From assembly GCF_008974265.1 (NCBI RefSeq), contig NZ_BKZW01000002.1, forward strand, positions 682,001 through 746,000: a stretch of DNA of 64,000 nt, read 5' to 3'. The notes beneath the pieces were generated by a model. It made no database searches. It was given only the letters and a program-made list of their open reading frames with translations, and was not told the origin of the DNA. Shown here one piece after another: positions 17,856 to 25,946 of this stretch. Made by a program: the position numbers and the translations under genes. Each line of letters opens with the position of its first letter. Within the stretch, counting starts at the first letter, position 1. This DNA comes from Dictyobacter vulcani (GTDB lineage: Bacteria; Chloroflexota; Ktedonobacteria; Ktedonobacterales; Ktedonobacteraceae).

Positions 17856-19369
17856 ATGGCAAAGGCAACGAAAACCATCACACAAGCAATGCAGTATCCA
17901 TCCCGGTATGCTGCCTGGTTTACGACCACCCAGGCATTGTTCAACACAGTGGCTTCCTTCTACTTTGAGGTCATCACAGCTCACGAGCAGGTGCTGTTGC
18001 TTTCCTCACACAAAGCCTTGCATGCCCTTGAGACATTGACCCATGCGACGGAAGAAACCCCGATCCGGTGATGCCGCTCGGTGCCATTGCTCCTCAGGTT
18101 CCTGCCCTCTTTCGCCGTGCCGCTATTCACGCAGCTCTTGGCTCCGCCCACGCCTTTGAGACGAGCTTGCAGAAGTGGCGTGCGCGCAAAGAGAAAGCGG
18201 CCCTCAAAAAGAAGCGTTTCACCGAGCACCCACCGGTTCCCCCGCGGACCTGGAATCGGTCGCCGACGTTCTACAAGGGCCAGTGGAAAGGGCGAACTGC
18301 GTCCTCCATTCTTCTCAAGCTCTGGACAGGGGCGAGGTGGATCTGGGTCAACGTTCGGCTCTTGAGCCGTGACCTGCCCGATGGCTATGAGCCGGGGAGT
18401 CCGTCGCTGGTTCGCCATGGCTCACATTGGCGGTTGCATACCCCGGTCGAAAAGACCTTCACCAGTCCGGGGAAGGTGGCTGTGCAACTGGCTCATGCCC
18501 AGACACGCATCTGTGCCATTGATCTCAATCTCGACCATCATCTGGCGGTCTGTACCATCCAAACAGCCGACGGCTCGACCGTTGCCACCACCTTTCTCAG
18601 TGGCGGCAAACGCGTAAATGGCCGTAGGAAATGGCTGCTTGGTCGTATCGCCCGCAACCGTCGTAAGACGGGTATCCTGGCCGAAAACGAACCCGATAAT
18701 GTGGCATTATGGGAGAAAATCCGTCATGTGGATGAGCAGGTGGCACACCTGATCAGTGCGCGCATTGTGCACTTTGCTCGTCAGCATCAGGCGAGTGTGC
18801 TGGTATTTGAACACCTGGGCAACCTGAAACCCCAAAAAGGCCGCTACAGTCGCCGAGGGAACAGCAAACGAGCCTTCTGGATGAAGGGGCGTATATTCAC
18901 CAATGCCAAATATAAAGCGTGGAACGAGGGCATGATCACGAGTCGGGTGAACCCGCGCAACACGAGCCGCGAATGCGCCCGTTGTCATGGCCTGATTGTA
19001 CGTTACCATGCCAAGCAGGGGCCCGAGCCAGCAGGCTACACACCTGGGGCACCGTTGGCCTGGTGTCCTGCGTGTGGCATGAAGGGTCATGCCGATCGCA
19101 ATGCGAGCCTGGTCATTGGTCAGCGCTTGCGTACACGTGCTCACCATCAGGAAAAGCCTCGCGCTCCTCTCCTGGGTCCAGGAGAGAGGGATGAGAAATC
19201 ATCAGGTGTTGTCCGTTCCCAAGACGCCAACAGCAAAGGTGGCCCATCGCGCCGCCGAGCACGGAGGCACGGAACGGGCAAGGGGCATGGCACCGCCCAT
19301 GAGGATCACGCCAGGATGGTGGCGCCCTCAGCTATTCCTCGCCCATTACCTCTGTTCAGTGAGTCATAG
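17856..19369 (+). pseudogene. tnpB: TnpB RNA-guided nuclease gene with one frameshift
   Basis: Two overlapping frames make one TnpB. The first (17856-18071, 71 aa) gives the N-terminus TKTITQAMQYPSRYAAWFTT. The second starts at 18068 and covers the rest. Restoring one C near 18064-18066 would read PIPVMPLG through the break, so a single-base deletion is the likely cause. The RuvC residues remain: Asp in CAIDLNLDHHLAV, Glu in VFEHLGNL, Asp in GHADRNAS, with CARC and CPAC zinc-finger pairs between the last two. The final 80 residues are Arg/Gly-rich and probably overlap the guide-RNA (omega RNA) region. Confidence 0.85.
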
Positions 19370-19447
19370 CAACGCTATCTATCTCGAACAGTGGCGTACG
19401 CAGGAGTGGAAGAAGCCGCCGCCCCTTCAGGGCGTGCGGAGTGTCAC

Positions 19448-20026
19448 ATTAATATTAATTGAATTTTGCATAACACCAGGAGCACCCATACCTGGTTGTA
19501 CCATGGTTGTCGAAACATTGATATTCGTGCTCGTTCCGGACGATGAACGCAAGGTCATCACCTGTGGTAAGCGATTCAACATAACCAGGCCAAGGGGAAG
19601 CAAGACCACTGAGAGCACACAGAAATAGCCGACATTGAGCCATGCAAAGCCCAACCACCAGCCAATAAAACAAAAGTACAAGGCACGTATAAAAAAGCCG
19701 TGCTGTTTCCCATTATTAATCGTGACATTCACATTTTGAGCCATCCTTGGAGGCTGCTGGAACATAGGTTGAGGTGCATACGGTTGGGGATAAGGTTGCT
19801 GAGGCATCATGTGCTGTTGGGGATAAGGTTGCTGAGGCATCATGTGCTGTTGAGGTATCATTGGTAGCTGCGCATAAGGTTGCTGAGACATCATTTGCTG
19901 TTGAGGATAAGGTTGTTCTGGAATATACGATCCCTGTTCCTGTGATGGATGGGGCGGATAGATTGCTTGAGGTTGATAGGGGTGATTATAATTTTGATTA
20001 TAAGGCTGATCAGGTGATTGCTGCAT
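19448..20026 (-). pseudogene. 5' part of the two-domain YccF-like membrane protein
   Basis: 193 codons starting at ATG 20026 (MQQSPDQPYNQNY) with GGAAAGGGACG upstream. An 85-residue Pro/Gln/Tyr/Met-rich cytosolic tail made of PQQPYPQQHMM-type repeats precedes a first YccF domain (INNGKQHGFFIRALYFCFIG up to LVMLNRLPQVMTL). A linker of about 40 residues then meets the IS right end, where the frame reads out as VTLRTP and stops. The complete protein would be 253 aa with the second domain at 17120-17302. Both YccF domains have the GWW and MLNRLP marks. Confidence 0.82.
19784..19917 (-). repeat. Tandem 33-bp repeats in the YccF N-terminal tail
   Basis: TAAGGTTGCTGAG-type units begin at 19791, 19824, 19875 and 19908, giving spacings of 33, 51 and 33 bases. 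They encode the PQQPYPQQHMM repeats and are a likely site of length variation. Confidence 0.7.
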
Positions 20027-20259
20027 TACGGTACGTCCCTTTCCTTCCATAAACCACACACATATTTTTATGCTCTTCAAGAATAAAGCATAGGAATGTA
20101 CAAATGCAATAGCCAATTAATCATGTTTGTGTAACATAGCATCATTAATGGACATATAAAAGGATATAGAAATGTTACATGATGTATCAAGGTGCTTCAT
20201 CATAAGCAAAAAAATCATATAATATATGGAATTGAATCAGGGGAAGATTGACGCAACAG

Positions 20260-21087
20260 TTATCGGCATGGTGGTCCATGGTGGATACGATCGCGAAATT
20301 CTTCTAAGGGCCAGCCAAGCCCTTCTTCAACCCACCACGTGGCTCCTGCCTCTTGAAATGGCGTCACAATATCGATTCCCTGTTGGCGGTCAGAGGGTGT
20401 CTCACCGCTCATGATGACTTCAAACGGAGTATTTAGTGAGCGATGAGCATGTACATATGCAAGGCAGGCGCGAAAATCCTCTGGTGAGAGCCACTGCTTT
20501 TGCTCAACATTGATAGATTTGAGACTGACGCCATCCCATTGGGCAGCACGCCGGAATGGCGCACGACGGGGCCAGCCACCAGCCACCCAAAGAGGAATGC
20601 GGGGCGATTGTACCGGTTTGGGTTGCAAGCTTACCTGATGCAAGTGGTAATGCTCACCAGTAAAGGAAAACTGATCCTCGGTCCACAATCCTGCAAGAAT
20701 GGCTAATCCTTCATCCAGTTGGCTGGCTCGAACTGCCGGATTTCTCTCCTCACCAAAGGCGGCGAACGTTTCGTCAGAGTCACCTAACCCTACGGTACAG
20801 ATGACCCGACCTCCAGAAAGTTGATCCAGGTTAGCGAGTCGTTGAGCCACGAGATAGGGACGATGACGGGCCAGTGGAGACACAAGTAAGCCAATCTTGA
20901 TGTGTGATGTTTGAAGAGCAATCGCGGTCAGAGCAATCCAGGGATCAATGACAGAAGAGTTTTTTGATAGCACATCCCAGATAAAGAACCCATCCCATCC
21001 AGCGGCCTCAGCTTCCAGCGCAAGTTGTGCCAGGACACGAGCATCTGCATAGGCTTCTGTCGTGGGAACATCCAGTCCAAATCGCAT
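20260..21087 (-). CDS. LLM class flavin-dependent oxidoreductase (luciferase-like)
   Basis: 275 aa TIM-barrel oxidoreductase of the bacterial luciferase/F420 family. It starts MRFGLDVPTTEAYAD, with AEAAGWDGFFIWD, IKIGLLVSPLARHRPYLVAQ and the conserved LDQLSGGRVICTVGLGD, where the flavin phosphate is bound. The ATG at 21087 is preferred because GGAGAAGAAC precedes it. Its length is slightly short for the family. The cofactor (FMN or F420) and the substrate are not determined. Confidence 0.88.
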   Translation of the reverse strand: MRFGLDVPTTEAYADARVLAQLALEAEAAGWDGFFIWDVLSKNSSVIDPWIALTAIALQTSHIKIGLLVSPLARHRPYLVAQRLANLDQLSGGRVICTVGLGDSDETFAAFGEERNPAVRASQLDEGLAILAGLWTEDQFSFTGEHYHLHQVSLQPKPVQSPRIPLWVAGGWPRRAPFRRAAQWDGVSLKSINVEQKQWLSPEDFRACLAYVHAHRSLNTPFEVIMSGETPSDRQQGIDIVTPFQEAGATWWVEEGLGWPLEEFRDRIHHGPPCR

Positions 21088-21179
21088 GTTCTTCTCCATA
21101 ATGTAGATATTTAGTGTAAAATAAAGTCTGGCTTGTCGTAATATACCACCGTATTCCTGTCATCTCCTGTCATATTGAA

Positions 21180-21424
21180 TGCTTATGACGCAATTTTACA
21201 AAGATTATCTGTATCGCTTACTCGCCATAAGACCATTGGCAGCCGGACCCACGGTGATCACTTTATCTGGTGTAAAGAGCATCCAGCTATCCATCGCTTT
21301 GGCAGAGGCGCTGAAAAGGTGGAGTATGATGTCGCCATCAAAGGAGATAACAGCATCCAGTGCAGGTGTCATCAGATCAAAAGATTGAATAGTGTGTGTC
21401 CTTTTATAAATGCTTCATGCAAGA
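21180..21424 (-). other. Possible gene fragment (minus strand) in a 550-bp gap
   Basis: The region from 21100 to 21635 has no full gene. On the minus strand one open frame of about 70 codons reads FDLMTPALDAVISFDGDIIL and ends FTPDKVITVGPAANGLM, which looks protein-like. It has no obvious start or ribosome-binding site. It could be the remnant of a decayed gene; I do not recognise the family. Confidence 0.25.
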
Positions 21425-21635
21425 TCTGCTTTGAATACTCGCTTCCAGTCTACCATTGATCAGCTTGCTCGTCGAGAGGCATAAAAATCTGATTACAGCA
21501 ATACTTCTTATAGTTTTTTATGTGAATGGTTACCGTTGTACTTGTGAAGAAGGTTGCTTGAAACTGGCGCGTTTTTGAGCTATAGTTCGCTGTATCATAA
21601 ACCGGCAGTTGGTATTGAATAGAGGAGGAATTCTA

Positions 21636-22310
21636 ATGGTACGCACGGTCAACGAGCAAGAATATGCGGAGAGGCGTAATGCGATCCTGGATGTGACGCA
21701 ACAGTTGGTGGATACTAAAGGGTATGAGCAGATGGCGATCCAGGATATTCTGGATACGCTTCAGATTTCCAAAGGCGCTTTCTACCACTATTTTAATTCT
21801 AAAGCGGATCTGCTCTTTGCGCTGGTCGAACGCTGGGGAGATCGAATTGAACAGATTGTGCTCCCCATTGTCCAGGATCCCAATCTTTCAGCGCTGGACA
21901 AATTCGCGCGTTACTTTAGTCAGGTCAACCAGTTCAAACTCGAGCATAAGCAGATGGCGTTTGCTCTCATGCGTGTCTGGTATGCTGATGAGAATGCTAT
22001 TGTCCGCCACAAAATTTACATGATCCAGGTTAAGCGCCTTGTTCCCTTGCTTACACAGATCATCAGCCAGGGTGTCGAAGAAGGCATCTTCAAAACTCCT
22101 TATCCTGAGCAGGCTGCCAGAATGATGATCACGTTGATGAATGATCTTGGGTATGCCTTTGCCGCGTTCCACTTTGAGGAAGGTATGATCTCTGAATCAC
22201 CCCAGATTGCTCGGATTGCTGCGGCAACCGTGGATGGGCTGGAGCGGGTACTGGGAGCGCAATCTGGCTGCTTACAGGAAAGCTGGCGTGAAGCGCTCTC
22301 GCAATGGTAG
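21636..22310 (+). CDS. TetR/AcrR family transcriptional regulator
   Basis: 224 aa one-component repressor. The N-terminal helix-turn-helix is typical: RRNAILDVTQQLVDTKGYEQ, then IQDILDTLQISKGAFYHYF with the KGAFYHYF recognition helix. The C-terminal ligand domain is helical. AGAGGAGGA lies seven bases before the ATG at 21636; an upstream in-frame start at 21609 is less likely. No obvious target lies next to it, since the downstream gene is convergent. Confidence 0.9.
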   Translation: MVRTVNEQEYAERRNAILDVTQQLVDTKGYEQMAIQDILDTLQISKGAFYHYFNSKADLLFALVERWGDRIEQIVLPIVQDPNLSALDKFARYFSQVNQFKLEHKQMAFALMRVWYADENAIVRHKIYMIQVKRLVPLLTQIISQGVEEGIFKTPYPEQAARMMITLMNDLGYAFAAFHFEEGMISESPQIARIAAATVDGLERVLGAQSGCLQESWREALSQW

Positions 22311-22343
22311 GTTCTATTCACATAAATATTTTGAAAAAGAGGA

Positions 22344-22389
22344 AAGGGCCATCAAACTCCATTCATATGAACGCTGTTTGATGGCCCTT
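22344..22389. terminator. Bidirectional terminator between convergent genes
   Basis: AAGGGCCATCAAAC (22344-22357) pairs perfectly with GTTTGATGGCCCTT (22376-22389) around an 18-base loop. It serves the TetR gene (+) and the beta-helix gene (-), which converge here. Confidence 0.85.
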
Positions 22390-22412
22390 GATTTATCGAT
22401 TACCAGATAAGG

Positions 22413-24353
22413 TTACGGGTAGCTGACCACGGTCACCGGGGTATCCGGATTGGCGATGGTTGCCGAGCCGCCGGTGTTGTTGATGACATGCTGGGTACCA
22501 CCTGATCCGCTGGTGGACAGGAAGATCGTGAGCAGATCGTGGAAGCTTGAAGCTGGCAAGGTCTCAGGCGCTTCAAACGCGTGTGCGGCATAGATATCCA
22601 CACCCTGGTTAAAGAAGTTATAGCTGCCCATGCCATAACCACTGAAGCTGGTTACATGGTTGCCAACTTTGAAGGCAGCCCAACCATCGACACCAGGAGC
22701 TTCCATCCAGGCGGCCTGAGTGGGTGGATCGTAAGGCATCTCGTTTTGGAAGAAAATGTTGGTGCCGGCATTTCCATTCCAGATCACCTCATACTTCTGG
22801 TAATGCTCGACGAAAAGACCATAGGCAGTCACGTTGTTACCATTGACGATAACACCGGTATCAGCAGTATTGCTGGTCCAGCCCACGCCGTTACCATGGT
22901 CCGCGCGCCATGCCCAGATATCATCCAGGATGACGTTGTTGCTATTAACGATCAGACTGTTCGTAGCACTGCCAGCCTGTGCTCCGCCGATCCGGAAGAA
23001 CACATCCGAGAGAGTTGTTGGATCAGAGGCAATCTGGTCACCGCTCTCATGATCATCCCGCTCATGCTCGTGATCGCTTCCGACTTGCAACAGTACTCGA
23101 GAGTTTTTCGCACCTGCGTCAATGATCATTCCCGAGAGGATAACACCCTTAGCGCTCTCAACGGTCATGGCTGTATTACCCTTGTCAGGGATCAAAGTTG
23201 GGAAACCGAGGCCAAGTACCACGCTATCTGGACGTGTGACTTTGATGCTTTGCTTCAGGTGATAGACACCTGGCGTCAGAATGAGGCTGCGACCGGACTC
23301 CAAAGCATCATTGATCCTCTCTACCGAGTCGGTTGGACTGGCAATAAAGAACTTGTTGATTGAGATGGAGGTTCCGGGTGTTGCGCCGTTGGACCAGGTT
23401 GTGCCTGATGAATTGTGCTGTACTGAAGGCACAAACACATTGTAGTGCTTATTGGCATCCATATACATATATGGAGCCTCGCGAGTCACCGGACTGGTCG
23501 CGACGGTGGTGTAGGGTCCACCACAGGATGATTGCGCAGGAAAACACTGAGCAGGTGCATTCACAACACCTGAAAACACCTGGTTCCAGACGCCGTTAGT
23601 CCAGCCATCGAGATTGCTGTTCCTGACCATCCACTGCTGCTGCGAGCCATTGATGACGGTGCCGCCTTCAAACGCTGAATCAGAGATGAAGCCGCCACTG
23701 GCATACGATGGGCCAGAACAGTAGTCCATCAGGGTGGTGTTTCCATTGATGTGGACGCGACGCATCGGGGCCGCCTGTGATACAGCCCAGAATTCACCAG
23801 CATAGCAGCCAGCATTCGGGGTGGTCACGTTGATGCTCAGGTTCGACAACGAGCGCCAGAAGTTGTCGAGCGCGATACAGTTGTTGGAACCGAAACACTG
23901 GTTACGGACATCGACTGACCCGTTGATAACGACATCATTCGGAGAGAGACCGAGGCCCGCCACCGAGGTATAGTAGCCGACCTGAAAATTGAGGGGAGTA
24001 GTACTGGATCCGTAGGTACCAGGTTCGAACAGGAGCGCATAGCGCTGCGTGCCAAACTGGTTGGAGATTTGTTGGTTGGCGATTGAGTCGACCGTTGCCT
24101 GAATCTGGCTCAGCGGCATGCTAGGATTAAATATGTAGACGTTTGAGCCAAAGTTTGGTTGGCTTGGTGACACTGTCGACGCAGCCTGGGCGGTACCAAC
24201 GCCACTGGTAGTCATCACGCATGCAAAGGCCACGAGGGCACATGCGGCGAGAATTGAATGACGACGCAATCGTGCGCCGCCGGTCTGGACGCGCTGTGAC
24301 TTCCATGCATCTGGCTGCCAGTGCCAGCGGGAAAGGAATGTGCGTAAGCTCAT
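22413..24353 (-). CDS. Secreted right-handed beta-helix protein (actinobacterial-type family)
   Basis: 646 aa from the ATG at 24353, which has GAGGAGATGAGGAG in front. A long Arg-rich N-region and a hydrophobic core end in GTAQAAS, a Sec (possibly Tat-like) signal peptide. The mature protein shows pectate-lyase-like beta-helix character, with repeated short strands rich in Asn, Gly and Val (VINGSVDVRNQC, TVINGSQQQWMVRNSN, VIVNGNNVTAYGL). This family is common in Streptomyces, where it is often named adenylyl cyclase without basis. An acidic, His-rich insert (DHEHERDDHESGDQ) sits near residue 440. The substrate is probably a polysaccharide. Confidence 0.75.
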   Translation of the reverse strand: MSLRTFLSRWHWQPDAWKSQRVQTGGARLRRHSILAACALVAFACVMTTSGVGTAQAASTVSPSQPNFGSNVYIFNPSMPLSQIQATVDSIANQQISNQFGTQRYALLFEPGTYGSSTTPLNFQVGYYTSVAGLGLSPNDVVINGSVDVRNQCFGSNNCIALDNFWRSLSNLSINVTTPNAGCYAGEFWAVSQAAPMRRVHINGNTTLMDYCSGPSYASGGFISDSAFEGGTVINGSQQQWMVRNSNLDGWTNGVWNQVFSGVVNAPAQCFPAQSSCGGPYTTVATSPVTREAPYMYMDANKHYNVFVPSVQHNSSGTTWSNGATPGTSISINKFFIASPTDSVERINDALESGRSLILTPGVYHLKQSIKVTRPDSVVLGLGFPTLIPDKGNTAMTVESAKGVILSGMIIDAGAKNSRVLLQVGSDHEHERDDHESGDQIASDPTTLSDVFFRIGGAQAGSATNSLIVNSNNVILDDIWAWRADHGNGVGWTSNTADTGVIVNGNNVTAYGLFVEHYQKYEVIWNGNAGTNIFFQNEMPYDPPTQAAWMEAPGVDGWAAFKVGNHVTSFSGYGMGSYNFFNQGVDIYAAHAFEAPETLPASSFHDLLTIFLSTSGSGGTQHVINNTGGSATIANPDTPVTVVSYP

Positions 24354-24611
24354 CTCCTCATCTCCTCGTTTGTAGTGTGCCGCATCTATGCGGCTCCCAT
24401 ATCTGGTCATCCGATCGTGTTACCATGCCGGACGCATGCGCCTACCTCATCGTAGCACTATCCGGATGTGCACTCTGAATCCCGTAAAAATACATCGGAA
24501 TTCTTCGATCAAAAAAGGTTTTTTGAACTATTTGTTCTACATAACTCATAGTGTAACATGAGAAACCGGTTTATTCAATAAGCGTCTGTACGAAGAGAAA
24601 TAGTAATAGGA

Positions 24612-25238
24612 CTATGATTGGATTGGCTGGGGCCATGGCACATGAGGATATCCTAATTGCAAGGTACAAAATGGGTTAATTGGATTTGGATCTGTGTTCG
24701 AGACTACCACAAACATGCCCCATTGAATGCCCATTGAGGCACCTTGCCAATCATCCGAAAAAGCCTGATGTGAAAATACTTTTGCCAGGGTATCACTTTG
24801 ATAAACAGAACCCCCAACATTCTCCGGGTTTATTTCTTCGCCTGTACTGTTTCGCTGATAGGGGCCCAAACCTTGAGCATCTTGAGGGAAAAATTTATGG
24901 CAGATGGACTGTATATCTGGCCTCTCTGCGGTTGAAGAACTGGTCATCAGAATGGTAATGGCAGCGATCCGTTGTTCGCGTATTTTTATCTGGTATTGGA
25001 TAGTGGAATTAGCATGGCTTGTATCATTAAACACATATACCCCATAGTTTTGTTCATGAACATTACTAGCAAAGTCCGCCAGGCCGATAGATTGTTCAAA
25101 ATCAGCAAGTGTACTCCCTAATGGAATTGGTTGTGTTTGCAGGTGTTGTTGATAGATATTCCAACCTAACCAACTTCCCCCAAATAATAAGATCGATAAA
25201 ACAATCATCGTAATATATAAATAATGTTTGGGTTTCAC
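24612..25238 (-). CDS. Hypothetical membrane-anchored protein
   Basis: About 208 aa, with one N-terminal membrane helix (YLYITMIVLSILLFGGSWLG) and an extracytoplasmic domain of some 170 residues. The GTG at 25238 is preferred because AGGAAAGGA lies seven bases before it; an ATG at 25271 is in frame. The outer domain has an alpha/beta look and three cysteines. The family is not recognised. Confidence 0.6.
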   Translation of the reverse strand: MKPKHYLYITMIVLSILLFGGSWLGWNIYQQHLQTQPIPLGSTLADFEQSIGLADFASNVHEQNYGVYVFNDTSHANSTIQYQIKIREQRIAAITILMTSSSTAERPDIQSICHKFFPQDAQGLGPYQRNSTGEEINPENVGGSVYQSDTLAKVFSHQAFSDDWQGASMGIQWGMFVVVSNTDPNPINPFCTLQLGYPHVPWPQPIQS

Positions 25239-25320
25239 ACATCTATCCTTTCCTGGATACATCATGATCAATATATCTTATTTTGAGTACGATTATACTT
25301 AAATCGCTTCATTATGCCAA

Positions 25321-25746
25321 CTATGCATTTTTAGTACTACTAAGGCGAGCAATTTTTATGCCTGGCGTATGCTTTTCTTCGCACATCTTTCGGACAGGCT
25401 CAAAGATGCAATTTGACAGGGAAAAGCTGCTTCTGTATACTTTATTATAATGTTGATTCTCTTGAGTAAGGAATGAGATTGCTTGAATATGAAGCATAGC
25501 AGCAAGGGCCCAAAGGCAATTTAGCAAACACCACTGTTTTTGGGCTGCTTCTCTGGTAACACCATGAATAGCTGACCGCTTACTCTGCTCTACTACATTG
25601 TCAAACTTCGTGTGATGAGTTGTGCGCCCGCTACGCGGGCGGGATGGGGGAGATGCCGGGGGCACAGCCCCCGAGCCCCCAGTCAAGGGGCTCGCTGCTT
25701 GATCATGCCCCCGGCATGCTCGCTTGCATCCCCGCCTCCCCATCAC
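25321..25746 (-). other. Doubtful ORF overlapping a GC-rich palindromic repeat
   Basis: A 141-codon frame. The first 45 codons lie in the GC-rich repeat and are low-complexity. The last 95 (NVVEQSKRSAIHGVTREAAQ, then LNCLWALAAMLHIQAISFL) have some coding look and resemble the end of a transposase-like protein, but I cannot assign a family. It may be a decayed transposase fragment. Otherwise the stretch 25272-25946 holds only the repeat and the hairpin listed below. Confidence 0.25.
25626..25717. repeat. Nested GC-rich palindromes
   Basis: Three stem-loops lie close together: GCCCGC/GCGGGC at 25626-25640, ATGCCGGGGGCA (25653-25664) with its complement at 25706-25717, and GAGCCCC/GGGGCTC at 25673-25693 nested inside the second. 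The surrounding bases to 25745 are unusually GC-rich for this window, which suggests a dispersed intergenic repeat. Confidence 0.75.
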
Positions 25747-25817
25747 ATGATGTCTGACAGAGTACTACTTACAGCAGAGCGTATCTCTGCGTTTGTTCAT
25801 TGTGACAAACGTGCTGA

Positions 25818-25861
25818 AACCCTTTTGACAGTGTGTATTGCTGTCAGAGGGTTCTTTTTTT
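25818..25861 (+). terminator. Intrinsic terminator in the leader of the MFS gene
   Basis: AACCCTTTTGACAG (25818-25831) pairs with CTGTCAGAGGGTT (25841-25853), followed by seven T at 25855-25861. It points in the plus direction, where no gene lies just upstream, and sits 86 bases before the MFS start, so it could act as an attenuator. Confidence 0.75.
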
Positions 25862-25946
25862 GCTGTGGATTTCATTTTCCCTGGTGGAACTCCTTCTGAC
25901 AGCATGCATACATGTATTTGATGTAGTGTATGAAGGAGTTAAAATT

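Larger units (their letters stand above)
17303..19447 (+). mobile_element. IS200/IS605 family insertion sequence with TnpA and frameshifted TnpB
   Basis: 2145 bp element. The ends are set by the split YccF gene: the left end follows TTGAC (17298-17302) and the right end closes with GTCAC (19443-19447). IS200/IS605 elements insert 3' of a short fixed target, which stays in the left flank, and make no target duplication; both fit. The left end has an imperfect palindrome (about 17341-17387). The right end has a hairpin in which CCGC and GCCC pair around TTCA (about 19417-19440). Both end regions recur at 57255-57720. Confidence 0.88.

Noticed and set aside
22581..23363. Plus-strand 260-codon ORF
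   Set aside because: Antisense shadow of the beta-helix gene, which has a signal peptide, ribosome-binding site and family motifs on the minus strand.
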